From positions 47,967,190 to 48,031,189 of the forward strand of contig CM061244.1 of assembly GCA_030848705.1 (NCBI GenBank): DNA of 64,000 nucleotides. The letters are read 5' to 3'. The stretch is from Heracleum sosnowskyi. Taxonomy: Eukaryota > Streptophyta > Magnoliopsida > Apiales > Apiaceae. A program made the translations under genes and the position numbers. Below are positions 45,545 through 57,263 of this stretch, in pieces (within the stretch, counting starts at the first letter, position 1; every line of letters starts with the position of its first letter). Under the pieces are notes generated by a model. That model did no database searches, was not told where the DNA came from, and worked only from the letters and a program-made list of their open reading frames with translations.

Positions 45545-48500
45545 TGTAATAACCCGAATTTTTGGAAAAATTAAAACTTTTCTTATTATGATTAAGTGCA
45601 TCAGTGAATAGTGAATTTGGTGGATGAATAGTGATTTTGAGGATTAACAAAATTTTTCATGCCACCTATGTACGAGACGTAGTGTGGATATTCCGAAGTC
45701 ATATTAGTGATCTACGGAGTAAATAAGTGAATGCAAAGACGATCGGAATTCAGAAATTCCAAATTTTATTTTGGTGAAGTATTTGACCGGGCAGTGAATT
45801 ATATATTATTATATTCAAGGAATGAGATATTAAATTAAGGATTTGAGGATTTAATATTTTGGAATTTTATTATATGTGATTTGAGAATTTAGAACGAAAA
45901 CCACTGAGACAGTGAAACGAAGATACTAGAAACCGCTGATACTTTATAACGAGATTAAGCGATTAAGAGAACAAATCATGGATTGAGGATTGAAATTATG
46001 ACAGGATTAAATATAGACATGGAAGTAACATGTAACAAAATTAATTCAAGAAATGCAACATTTGGATCATCCATGTGAAAGAAAAGCGAACCAGTAAAGC
46101 TACTTTAGCTAAGCTCATGCATGCACGACACGTGTCCCGGTGACTCACCAAAAGGTGATGACTCACCACTTTTTAAACACAAATATCAGAATTTTCATTA
46201 TTATCAAGACAAAAAGAAAAGAAAAGGAAGAAGAAAATTCGGGAGAGAAAAATGAGAAGAAAAATGGGAGAGAAAGAAATGATCGTAACTTGAGATTCCG
46301 TGGTCCGTTTTTGGCGTTCTACCACTCGAATCGAAGCTCTCGAGAAGCCCGACGTAACCATGGTAAGAAATCACCTCAACCCCGTGATTTACCCCTTCGA
46401 TTTCAGTGATTAACAGTCGGAGAAGATGATGAATAGTAACTTGTGTTTTGTTTTGTTTTTGGATATTGAGTTTGTAGCTTCCAAAGGTTGTATTAAGCAA
46501 GGATCTAAGGTTACATAAGGAATATAGCAGCAAGCAAGCTTGGATAAGGTATAAAACCTCTGCCCCTTTTTGTTATATGAGTTTTGAAATTGTTTTGATG
46601 TTTATGTAAAGTTAAAAGCATGACTAAGTGATTATATGAATTTTTGGTTGAGTTTGGAGGATGGGTTATGAATTTGTTGTGATTATTCATGGAGGATTTG
46701 ACTGAGTGGAGGGTGTATAAGGTGAATGGTGAGTTTGGGATTGTTTGGTATTGATTTGGGTGTGTTTTGAAAATGGAAAACGTTACGATTATAGCCGTCG
46801 TAATGCCCATTTGATTTAAGGCTGTTTTAAGCAAGAATTACGAACTGGTCTGGTAATATTTTTGAACAGAACTGACCATGAACATGTAGGTCTTGTTTTA
46901 AGGTTTGTTTTGGTATAAAGATCATGTCTATACGATTTACGGTTTAGGAGAAAAGTGAGTTATAGTAAACGCCGTTCGGGAGAATGACTCATCTCTGTTC
47001 AGCAACTTTGAGGCTATATTTGGACCACTTCGGAGCCATATTAAAATGTGCAATTTTGAGGAATAATACTAGAGACAGTTGGGAAGGCTCACGAAAACGA
47101 TTCGTATTAAAAAGATTATTTTTCGATTTTATAAAAATGTTTTAGTCGAGGTCGCGCAAGTGAAAACCACTAAGAGCATGACTTAGAAACCGATGTTGCA
47201 AATGGTTAAGTATAACTTGGATTTGAGGATGGATTTCGAACCAAACTTATGATATAAGTATTTGACGGATAACATGGACTTAGTATGAGCCTATAACGAG
47301 TTAGTAATTCCTTGGTTGTGTTTCGCTTACGTGTTTAAGCGTTGAGTTATAAGTGGTTTATCGAGGGGATTAACCGTGTGTTTTCGTTTGACTTTGTCTA
47401 GATTGTCCGGCATCGTCGCGAACCCCTATCACTTCTCGAGCATCAGGCAAGATTTCTAAATCTATACTTTGAAGTATTGATTATATATTACTGCTTTTGC
47501 CATGTGTGGAGTTATACAGTTTTTGCGATACATGTTATATATTGTATAAAATAGAATTTGACTTTTGGATATTATACGAGCTTTGAGATAATGTACTTAC
47601 GAACCGGTATACCTTGTAGCTCTATGGATAAGAGCATGTTTATTGTTTCGACTTTAGACCGGGAGTCGATATTTTTGTTATATAGATAGTCGTGGAAACC
47701 CGGAGGGATTCCAGCGGCAGAGTACTATTCATCTTGAGGAATATTATTATTAAACATTATTTATGTTCCGGAAAGTATTTATTACTTGGAAATGATTTGA
47801 TTATGGGCTTCTAAGCTAGATATGGGATATTAGTTAGAAGCCAGGTTTTTATAAAGGCCCTAGGTTAAGGGCGTATGATATTTCTTTAGATCAGAAGTAA
47901 TTATATTTCTGTATATGTTAAGGATTATTTTCCGATAAAGATGTCGGGTAATTGTTATTCGAGGGTTAATTGTTTATTTAATGAATATCATTTATATTCA
48001 TTTGAGGACTATTGACTTTAAGAATATTATTTCGAATATTCATTCGAGGATTATTTATTTATTTAATGAATATTAGTTTTGGATATTCATTCGAGGATTA
48101 TTTATTTATTTAATGAATATTAGTTTTGGATATTCATTCGAGGATTATTTATTTATTTAATGAATATTAGTTTTGGATATTCATTCGAGGATTATTTATT
48201 TATTTAATGAATATTAGTTTTGGATATTCATTCGAGGATTATTTATTTATTTAATGAATATTAATTTCAAATATTCATTCGAGGATTATTTATTTATTTA
48301 ATGAATATTAGTTTTGGATATTCATTCGAGGATTATTTATTTATTTAATGAATATTAGTTTTGGATATTCATTCGAGGATTATTTATTTATTTAATGAAT
48401 ATTAGTTTTGGATATTCATTCGAGGATTATTTATTTATTTAATGAATATTAGTTTTGGATATTCATTCGAGGATTATTTATTTATTTAATGAATATTAGT

Positions 48501-50465
48501 TTTGGATATTCATTCGAGGATTATTTATTTATTTAATGAATATTAGTTTTGGATATTCATTCGAGGATTATTTATTTATTTAATGAATATTAATTTCAAA
48601 TATTCATTCGAGGATTATTTATTTATTTAATGAATATTAGTTTTGGATATTCATTCGAGGATTATTTATTTATTTAATGAATATTAGTTTTGGATATTCA
48701 TTCGAGGATTATTTATTTATTTAATGAATATTAGTTTCAAATATTCATTCGAGGATTATTTATTTACTTAATGAATATTAGTTTTGAATATTCATTCGAG
48801 GATTATTTATTTATTTAATGAATATTAATTTTGAATATTCATTTGAGGGTTACTTATTTAATAAATATTATTTTCAAAGCAACAAGAGGTTCTCAAAACA
48901 ATGTTTTTCCATTTAAATCTGTCTTGTAAAGAGGATTTAAATGCTCGCTCAACTATCAAAAATATGGGAAACCTGATTTAAGTGACTGCTACTCTTTTTA
49001 AACTCTCAACTCAAAACTGTCAGGGGACAGATATTTTCTCGAAGCAATTTAGTTGCTGCAAGTCAAATATTGTGTTACCACCTCAACGATCGAGGGGTAA
49101 ATTCATGGAACAAGTCGATGTCCATTAACAAGCAGTAGCTTGGGAAATATTGGAGAATCTTCCTTTCCGACCTAGATATAACTACTTAGTGGAGTCGTAT
49201 CAACAAGTGTTACACTTGGGGAAAGGAGGACGATCTTTACGTTTCAGAGTCATGGATTTCATCTGAACTAGGAGTGGTGTAAGTGGTCTAGTTGCGCGGA
49301 CCCATCCAACTTTTATTGGCCCAACCGTTGGCCGGGAGGTCACTGTAAGGCGGTAGACAATGTCAGGCTGTCGTGATTCTTCCATCTACATGTAGAAAAC
49401 TATTTGAGCGGTGCGACCTGCTACTGATCATAGCAAGGTTAGGCACAGCGGGCGCGGTAGCAACTCCTGTATTGGTTCATCATCCAATTTGGATATTCCT
49501 GCAACATGTATTGGGGTGAAGAACCGATCATGTTGGCAGGAGGTCGAAAAGTGTTTGGAAATGAAGTGTCAATAAATTCTTGCAACTTCATCTTTTATTT
49601 TATGAGTTATGACTCTGTGGATACCTTACATAACATGAGTTATGGTAAGGGAGTTGTTTATACGGAATCACCTTATAACTTCATCTTTTAAGATATGTGT
49701 TGATATTCTGCTTACATAGCAGATATTTTTGGAAAGGTTATATTGGTTTACTTTGAAACCTCATCTTCTATATTATACTAGAACTTTGTTCATAATATAG
49801 CAAAAGTTTGCAGAAATATTATGAAATGATATTTGAAGTACAATAATGGTACTGTTTTTGGGAATACATTCCGATAAGGATATAATTTCAGTATCAAGAT
49901 ATTTTGACAAATTATTGTCTTATACCCGCTTTATTTTGGGTTGAGTTAAAGGCAGAATTATGCCATACTTTTATTTCCTTGCTGAGCTATCGCTCACTCT
50001 TGCTATTGTTTTATATATATTATATAGCAGCGAAGCAGGATGCCAATGGGACGGCACATACCCCGCAAGGCGTTTTCATAAACAGTTTCTAGCAGTGATC
50101 CCGAGAGTAGTACGAACTAATCGAATCGGGCTACAGCTGTTGGTATTCAACTTATGTATTGATATGAATGGTATGAGAGGATTGTGAGCATCAGAAGGCT
50201 AAGTTGGTAATGTAACATTTCCTAGAAATTGTATCAGTGACAGATTCAAAGACATTTGGGTATTGTAATAAAAATTATTATTCCGCAGTTGTTGTATTGT
50301 GTCGTTTCTGAGACTCTAACCTGTGTGTGTGTGTGTGTGTGAGAGACACATATTGTGGGGTCATGAGCAGGTGAATTATGAACGTTGTGAGTAATACAGG
50401 TAAGGCAAGGAGTAAATGGATCGTGACTACTCTAAATCCCTGACCCTGGATTTGGGGCTGTTACA
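45545..50465 (+). repeat. 3' LTR of non-autonomous element, 4921 bp
   Basis: It is nearly identical to 35760-40824 apart from about eight substitutions, three fewer 47-bp units, one T and one GA dinucleotide. It carries the same RY/G-box/TGACTCA cluster at 46116-46165. Confidence 0.95.
48038..48836 (+). repeat. 47-bp tandem stem-loop array, 17 units
   Basis: It has the same unit and loop variants as 38253-39192, with three fewer units. The last marker variant is at 48837. Confidence 0.96.
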
Positions 50466-50600
50466 CATACCATATTTTGATTTCTTGAGTTTACCATGTC
50501 TTCTATTCTTATGGATTCCTGTGCTTTAGTTAATATTATTATCTGTCTTGTTCCTGTGTTGAGTTATAGTTACCTCTGTTACATATCGTGTTACATTATG
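50466..50600 (-). repeat. decayed Copia LTR fragment, right part
   Basis: After the CATAC duplication the sequence shares GATTCCTGTG and the following TTGAGTT-type segment with Copia A's LTR. It appears to continue the fragment at 35101-35759, split by the Tekay-like insertion. Confidence 0.4.
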
Positions 50601-50739
50601 CTTTACATTATGTTGCAAATTTTGTTGTACAAATTACAAGTAAAACAACTTAGTTAATTAGACATAACACTTTTTTTAAACGTACATAATACTTTGATTC
50701 ATCCAAATTATATTATATTATTTTACATATAACAAACGT

Positions 50740-50881
50740 AAAAGGATAATACCAAACCCAACACCTCTTGGTGTAGCAGTATCTCCCTCGCTATTTTACG
50801 GGATGTCGAAGGTTCAAACCTTATCAAAGACAAGGTGAGTGTGTGCTTGTGTTTAAATAGCAAAAAAAGGATAATACCAAA
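50740..50881 (+). mobile_element. short tRNA-derived SINE with target duplication
   Basis: The body is about 50757-50864. A box-A-like TAGCAGTATCT lies at about 50774 and a box B GGTTCAAACC at 50811-50820, with a spacing that fits a tRNA-type RNA polymerase III promoter. It ends in an A run. AAAAGGATAATACCAAA flanks it as a perfect 17-bp direct repeat (50740-50756 and 50865-50881), as expected for LINE-mobilised insertion. At about 108 bp it is short for a plant SINE. It is not a functional tRNA gene: no cloverleaf was found. Confidence 0.75.
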
Positions 50882-51402
50882 ATATTATTAAAAATTGAGA
50901 ATTTCATATTCATTTACAATAATTTTGAATATAATATCATAAGGTTAATCTCAACATACTTTTCCTAAGATCACAATTATTACATGTAAACAAATAAATC
51001 TAATCATCTATTTTTAAATAATTTTGGTCGTCGCGGTAAAATACCGAAAAAAAATCTTCAAACTTTAAAATAGATATATGAGAATCGTGAGACGTTCGAA
51101 CTCCATCAACAACGTATCAAATATAAAAATTAATATTTTTATCTCTAAATACATTAAAAAAAAGTACAGAGTTTTGGTCGTTAAGGAACGATAATACTGA
51201 GAAAAACAAGAATCATTGTATCTTAAAATAAATAGATGAGAACCGTTGAATAAAATATCAAGTAATATTTTATATTTTAACAAATTAATTATTTTTTCAA
51301 AAATTCAATGTTAGAAATTCGTCAATAATATATTAAAAAACTTGTATTTAATAATTAAAATATTCATAAAATTAAAAAATTAAAACAAAGATGAATACTA
51401 AG
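50882..51402. other. AT-rich intergenic sequence
   Basis: No supported frame or repeat. The left target duplication CTAAG of the Tat element is at 51398-51402. Confidence 0.5.
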
Positions 51403-51897
51403 TGTTATGGATTAAAAACTGTGCTTGTAAATTAATTGCTAGGGTTTAGAGAGCTTCGAGCTTTAATGGCTGCACTCGTGTTTCGAGACTAAATCGGTCC
51501 TCACAAGATGCCTACGTATCTCAATTAGTGCTGAGAATCAAGCCAAAGACGTAGTTCTGATTGTAGGATCAGGGTCCTTATATAGGCGTCTGGAGCCTGA
51601 TATTTATGGTATGTTTAGGAGTCTTAGCGAATAAGTCTCCTTTTTGATATTGGATAAACATCGTATTTCTTGCTGGAGAAGTCTTTTCCTTGTTGATAAA
51701 GGCTATGACTCATTAATTGGGATTCTGGATCCTTCTTTGACTAATTTATCATATTTTGGACTCTTTTCATGAGCTGTATATTTTTCCTATTTATTAATTT
51801 CGTAATTAATAAATAATCAGGGTTTTGGGCCTATTATATTGAGCCTTTCCAATGAATCATTAATTATATTTCTATAATTACTTTTCTGACCATGTCA
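51403..51897 (-). repeat. Tat element 3' LTR, 495 bp
   Basis: It runs TGTTATGG to CATGTCA on the plus strand and matches 61039-61533 at about 97%. Confidence 0.94.
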
Positions 51898-51913
51898 TTT
51901 GCCCCCCAATTTC
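51898..51913 (-). promoter_or_regulatory. polypurine tract, Tat element
   Basis: On the minus strand AGAAATTGGGGGGCAA precedes the LTR. Confidence 0.82.
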
Positions 51914-52389
51914 TAGGAAAACTCTCCAAGCTTTCGTAGAAATTATATTAACCATTTTCGAGGTTCGGGGTCTTTTTACATCTCGTCTTCATAAATTATC
52001 GTCATTCTTATCAAGGAAATATTTAAATAATTCCCCTTGAGTTTTTCCGTAATTTTCCTAATATTTTAGGAATTTTTCTTGTACCCACAGGTATTTTTAG
52101 AAATATTTTTGAAATATTTCAAAAGTGTATAAAATATTTTCCAATTTTCTATTTTTCAGGAGTTTTCTGAATTTTTATCTATTTTTTTTTATCTATTCCG
52201 TCATTCTTATCTATTTTTTTTTTTTTTTGAAATATGGCCACTTTATTTTATTCATTTTGACAGAATAAAAGGAGAGGCTGGTGCGTGGGTTACCCACGCG
52301 TTGAAGGCCTGCAGATTATCCCCGCGTAAAAGACCGCTTTCCAGGCGTTTTTTGCCGATTTTTTTTTGTTCACTTTGCTTTTGCTTTCT

Positions 52390-52540
52390 GGGCGGCGTTC
52401 ACCCCCGCGTATAAGGTGGGGTTGTGAACCACGCGTGCCGGGATGCTTCCTAGGCGTTTTTATACCTTTATTTTTATCAACTTTTCCTTTGTCTCCTAGG
52501 CGAGGTTCACCCCCGCGTACAAGGCGGAGTTGTGAACCAC
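52390..52540 (+). repeat. two imperfect repeats of about 107 bp with hairpins
   Basis: GTTCACCCCCGCGTAYAAGG recurs at about 52398 and 52505. Each copy is followed by GTTGTGAACC, which pairs with the GGTTCAC or GTTCAC at the front. A weaker related block (GGTTACCCACGCG) lies at about 52287. These GC-rich hairpins stand out from the AT-rich surroundings, upstream of the antisense gene. Confidence 0.7.
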
Positions 52541-52661
52541 GCTTTTAGAAGGGTTTCCTGGGTGTTCTTCGCGCTTCTCTCTTTTCTTTTTTTTTGTTTA
52601 GATTTATATAGTATATATATTCTAAGGAATTTCTAGGATTTTATTTATAATTCTAAGGAGT

Positions 52662-52719
52662 TTCTAGAATTCCAAAGATCCTTCCAGAATTTGATAGAAT
52701 TCCAAGGGATGTTCTAGAA
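52662..52719 (+). promoter_or_regulatory. cluster of heat-shock-element-like palindromes
   Basis: TTCTAGAA (52662-52669), TTCCAGAA (52682-52689) and TTCTAGAA (52712-52719) each fit the TTCnnGAA half of the heat-shock element, spaced 20 and 30 bp apart. They lie about 150-200 bp upstream of the TATA box of the antisense gene. Confidence 0.45.
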
Positions 52720-52859
52720 TTCTAAAGATCCCTGCAAAATTTCATTTGAATTTTGAAAGTATGGGCTTTGCTGCCTAAAATAGGCCCAATTACCTGTTTC
52801 TTAGCCCATTTACCTACTATAGCAGGTAAAGTAGGGATTTCAACCGGCATAATTTTTTC

Positions 52860-52868
52860 TATATAATA
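52860..52868 (+). promoter_or_regulatory. TATA box of antisense gene
   Basis: TATATAATA, about 240 bp before the ATG, followed by a pyrimidine-rich stretch that could be the 5' UTR. Confidence 0.55.
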
Positions 52869-53104
52869 AGGGGATGTGAGAACTTCCTCCTCACTTTCAT
52901 TCCTCCTCACTTTTTAAATTTCTCTAAATTTCCTTAGATTTTGCTCTGCTTGGGTTTCTTTCATTTTTCGGCTTTCCACCGCCCCCTTGTTTCCAAGTCT
53001 CCGTTCGAGTATCAACCATTCCCGGTTTTCTTTGAAGTTCTTGTTTGAAGATTCATCTTCTCCACCATTTTCCAAGGTCTCAAGCTTTTAACCAAGGATC
53101 ATCA

Positions 53105-54973
53105 ATGGCAGATTCTGATTCTTCCCAACAATCTCAACTTTCTCAACCTCCACAAGGCTCTACCCGTGTCCCCCGGGCCGCCACTAGAGGTAAAAAACGT
53201 TCCCTTGTTCATGCCTCTGTTTTTTCCCTTAGGGATTTATTAGATGAATTTGGGGAAGCCTTCTCTAACCTCCTTCATTTAGAGGCTTACAACTTTCCTT
53301 CAAAATATAAACAAAAAGATATAGATGCAATATCTGTTTTATTTGGCATAAATGGGCCTTATCGGGCTGATGCTCCCGACCCAAATGATAGGGCTTGTTA
53401 TCACAAACCTGGTGCAATTAGAATCTATAAAGAAACCTTTTATGCTGGGTTTAGATTACCTCCTCCCCCTTTCGTTTTTAGACTTTTAGATGAAGCTCAG
53501 GTTTGTCCAACCCAACTCCAACCTAACGCTTGGAGGTTTATTTATAGTTTTATGGTTCAATGTAAGAAGCATGGTTTCGAACCTAGTGTCTCCGTTTTTA
53601 GATATCTCTTTAAGTTTGTCAACTCTCCTCATAGAGCGGGTTGGGTTAAAATCCAACATAGGAATCACAACCGTAGTTGCTTTATCTTTGATAGTGGACC
53701 AGACTCTTTGCCCAAATGGAAAAAGGAATGGTTTTATGTATACATAGGGGAGATAGTTGGGATAATTATTTTAGGCCCGGATTCTGTGAAGCCCAAAGAT
53801 GGGCCTGTTCGTAGTTTAAAACTTGCAATCGAGGAGGCCGCAGTTGTCGAAGCCCTCACTTCAGACAATCTTCATCACTGCAACCTTTTAGTTTCTGAGG
53901 CTTCCCTTCAGGCACATGGCCTTAGTGACTTGGGTCTCGAGGGTAATTTATTCAGCCAACTAGCTTGTTCATTCATTACATTGACTATCTTGCTTTTTAA
54001 TGTTATTTTGTTTTACTTTTCAGCTCAAGACTTGCTTGCCCAAGTTTTCAAGAGGCGAGAAGCTGCTGCTGCTTCTGGGACCTCTGTTGCTGTGGAGAGG
54101 GCTTCCAAGAGGGGCCGTATTAAAAGCGGCTCTTCCTCGGGGAAGGTACCTGTTTTTCTAGCTGAACCGCCAACGAAGGTTGACGAAGATCCCAACCCTT
54201 TTGTTGTTAAGTGGGGTCTTCGTAATAAAGACACCGCAGTTGGTGATTCTCAGGCCGCTGCAGAGTGGTCCAAAAATGTGGTTACTCCACGGAACTGGGC
54301 TCATATTGTGGATTCCTCTGAGGATCTACAAATCGAGCTTATGGGCTCCCAGGCCATTGCTACGGTATGTTTTCAAACTCAAATTTCTTTCATTTACTTT
54401 GTAATTATTTTTGGGTTATTCTTTAATCCAAACTTTATTTCGTAGGCCAACGCCTATCATCAGGCTTCCTTACGGAACCTGAGGACGTCTAGGGCCGAAA
54501 AGGCTATTGCTGAGAGAGATAGGGATCGATACTTGTCTGCTTCTGAGGCTAATTTTGAGAGGTTTAGAGTTGCTGAGAGGGAGCTGGTAGATGAGAAGGA
54601 AAGAGTCCGTCAGCTAGAGGCACGCCTTCAAAGAGGCCGCGAGGAAGTGATAGCTGAGTATAAAGCTTCAAAGGAGTTTGATGACCTCCTTACTGCGGAG
54701 TATGACGCTAACTTCCCCGGCACTTTCGAGAAGTGCTGGGAAGAGATTATTGGCCAACTGGGAACGCAGATTGAGGGTGTTAGCTGGGAGAAGTATCATG
54801 TGCCAGTTTTCCCAGGTGTTGAGGTCACTACTACTTTAGCCTCTTCGCAACCCGGTGATGATTCTCATCCAATGGTGGACTCCGGGCCTGCTGACGACTT
54901 TTTTGAGAACTTAGACGTTCCTCACAGGGATGTCCCTGGCCTTGACAAGGATCCGTCTAATGACTTAGAGTAG
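53105..54973 (+). CDS. antisense three-exon gene in Tat element, gypsy-type transposon protein
   Basis: Exons 53105-53942, 54024-54364 and 54446-54973 give 568 residues from ATG (context ATCAATGGC). Both introns are 81 nt, GT-AG, with T-rich 3' ends (phase 1 and phase 0). Because 81 is divisible by 3, unspliced sequence also stays open. Exon 1 encodes a Ser/Gln-rich start, a basic patch (RGKKRS) and a segment (GFRLPPPPFVFRLLDE, then LQPNAWRFIYSF) that fits Pfam 'putative gypsy type transposon' (Transposase_28). Exon 2 has possible nuclear-localisation clusters (FKRREA, SKRGRIK). Exon 3 is Arg/Glu-rich and likely coiled coil, ending acidic. It lies opposite in strand to gag-pol. Gag-pol has many stops; this frame has none. 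Function unknown. Extra ORFs, some antisense, are known in plant Ty3 elements. Confidence 0.8.
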
Positions 54974-55298
54974 ATTTTGTCTGCCCTTCGTGGCTTTATC
55001 TATCTTTTATTTAAACTTTCTCTTTGGAAGTCTAGTTTGTATGCAACTTTAAGTTATGACTTGTGTTATTTTAAGTCTTTCTTATGAGCTTTACTTGATA
55101 TCTTTTGGTTCAATCAAGTTTGCATTTATCGATGCTTGATATATATCAGTTGTCAGAAAAACACAACAATATTCAGAAATATCATTCATAAATAATTTGA
55201 AAATGAGTTCAACCCTTACATAATGCTCAAGTTTAAAAACTTGGATTGGTTTCGTCGACCTTATTTCTACTTGTCCTAATAGTCAGTCCAATCAGGAC
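54974..55298. other. spacer between antisense gene and integrase end
   Basis: This is the convergent 3' region of two opposite frames. No frame is supported; an AATAAT-type sequence near 55190 could serve in polyadenylation. Confidence 0.5.
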
Positions 55299-56369
55299 TT
55301 AAACATAATAGACTTTCAAGTTTGCAGCATGCCAAGTCCTTGGCACTTCGATCCCTTCCAGGGTTTCCAATTTGTAGGAACCTCGACCAAATACGTTCTT
55401 AACGCGATATGGTCCTTCCCAATTTGGGGCCAACTTGCCTTTTTGTCCAACTCCAGATGCTTCAATCTTTCTGAGAACCAAGTCTCCTTGACGAAAGAAC
55501 CTTTCTTTAACCCTTAGGTTGTAGTAGAAAGATGCCTTCTTTTGATGTTCAACTATCTTGGCGTTTGCCTCATCTCTAACTTCGTCAATCAGATCTAAGG
55601 CCAGCCTCAATCCTTCCTCATTTGTTTCTGGTTCATAAGCCTCAACTCTTGGAGACGTGTGAGTAATCTCCACCGGAACCGCTGCCTCTGCTCCATAAGC
55701 CAATAGAAATGGAGTTGCTCCGGTGGTGACTTTGCAGGTAGTACGATATGCCCAAAGTATGGGGAGCAATTCGTCTACCCAAGTGTTTCTGGAGTGTTCA
55801 ACTCTTTTCTTCAGTCCATCTAGGATAATTCGATTTGCAACCTCAGCTTGCCCATTTGCTTGTGGATGGGCAACAGAAGTGAAGCGCAACTTGATATCAT
55901 TCTCATCGCAATACTTCTTGAACTCATCATTGTTAAACTGAGTTCCATTGTCCGTGACTAGGATTCGTGGAATTCCATATCTGCATATCACATTTTCCCA
56001 GAAGAAATGCATCACTTGCTTGGTGGTTATCTTGGCTAATGGCTTAGCCTCAATCCACTTGGTGAAGTAGTCGATTGCTACTATCAAGAACTTTCGTTGA
56101 CCACTTGCCATTGGAAATGGCCCGAGTATATCCATTCCCCACATGGCAAAGGGGATAGGTGAGTTAATCGATGTCATCATCTCTGGTGGTTGTCTAACCA
56201 CTGGTGCATGCTTTTGGCACCATTCACATTTCTTCACGTAGCTTTTAGCATCAGCAAGTATGTTTGGCCAATAGAAACCTAGACGAGTGACTTTATGAGC
56301 AAGGGCTCTGCCCCCCAAGTGCTGCCCACAAATTCCTTCATGTACCTCCCTTAGGGCCAATTCTACCTC
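55299..56369 (-). pseudogene. Tat integrase
   Basis: The frame of 353 codons is open from 56360. It has the HHCC finger (H7, H14, C45, C48) and the DDE triad D77 (WGMDILGPF), D137 (VTDNGTQF) and E173 (NGQAEVANR), with 35 residues between the last two. The C-terminal module includes KLAPNWEGPYRV. This domain itself looks complete. It is separated from the RNase H part by an in-frame TAA at 56370-56372, so it cannot be made as part of the polyprotein. Confidence 0.9.
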
Positions 56370-57002
56370 TTAAGGTCTCAAACATTTCAGATAAGGAATG
56401 ATGAAAGACTTCTTGTATAGGATTCCCTCAATCAGGGCATACCTTAGTGCTCTCACATATAGCTTTCGTGCTTCTGAAGTGTTGTTGGGTAGCCACCCAA
56501 TTTCCAGATGAGCTTTGATGGGATCCATCCAACAACTAGCAACATCAATAAGTGCTACCAACTTTCCATTGATGCTTGGGGTCTTCAAGACTTGGAAGTA
56601 TACACTTTCAGCGTAGTTCTCAATTTCGGAAAAAGCAAATTTAGACAAGGCATCAGCCTTCATGTTTTCTTCCCTTGGAATATGTTCCACATAGCATTCA
56701 TCAAACTGAGTCATGATGGCCTTGACAAGTTTTAAGTACTTGGCCATGACTTCATCTCTGGCCTCAAACTCCCCATTTACTTGGGAAACCACTAGCCTCG
56801 AATCTCCACATACTTTCAGAGTTTTAACTCTCAAGGCTCCAGCCAGCCCTAAGCCAGCTATCAGGGCTTCGTATTCAGCTTCATTGTTTGTCGTTGGGAA
56901 GTCAAGTTTTAGTGCGTACTCTATGAAAAATCCATCAAGACTTTGTAGCACTAAACCTGCTCCACTTGATTTTGTTTTTGATGCTCCATCAGAATAGAGC
57001 AC
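56370..57002 (-). pseudogene. second (archaeal-type) RNase H of Tat element
   Basis: Residues from YSDGAS (D5), NEAEYEAL (E43) and CGDSRLVV (D67) to MKADALSK give the D-E-D-D pattern of an archaeal-type RNase H, the hallmark of the Tat/Ogre lineage. A stop at each end (57003-57005 TAG, 56370-56372 TAA) isolates it. The TAG stands where a Trp before the first motif is plausible, so G-to-A. Confidence 0.88.
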
Positions 57003-57263
57003 CTAATACTCTTTGAACTCCATGTCTTCATCTTTCTTGTCCTCCACTATTACTTCCTGCCCCCCGACTTCTTGGTTGTCAATGGTGCATTCAACCATGA
57101 AGTCAACAAGTGCCTGAGCTTTTATGGTCGTCCGAGGCTTATACTTGATGTCAAATTCGCCCAATTCAATAGCCCATTTGATCAACCTTCCACTAACTTG
57201 AGGGCTATGCAAGATGTTTCTTAGAGGTTGATTGGTCAAAACCTCTATCTTGTGAGCCTGGAA
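57003..57263 (-). pseudogene. end of first RNase H and linker, Tat element
   Basis: The short open piece after the stop at 57264-57266 carries TNQPLRNILHSPQVSGRLIK and the usual LGEFDIKYKPR end of the first RNase H domain. Confidence 0.82.

Larger units (their letters stand above)
35760..50465 (+). mobile_element. non-autonomous Tekay-like element with giant LTRs
   Basis: LTRs lie at 35760-40824 and 45545-50465. CATAC at 35755-35759 and 50466-50470 is the target duplication. A Met-tRNA primer site, a polypurine tract and decayed gag, protease, RT, RNase H and chromodomain traces show Tekay ancestry. I counted about eight substitutions between the two LTRs over 4.9 kb, so it moved very recently, although it has no usable coding sequence. 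The length difference of 144 bp is three 47-bp repeat units plus 3 bp. Confidence 0.94.

Noticed and set aside
50757..50864. tRNA gene
   Set aside because: Box A- and B-like sequences are present, but there is no acceptor stem or anticodon arm. The A-rich tail and 17-bp duplication indicate a SINE.
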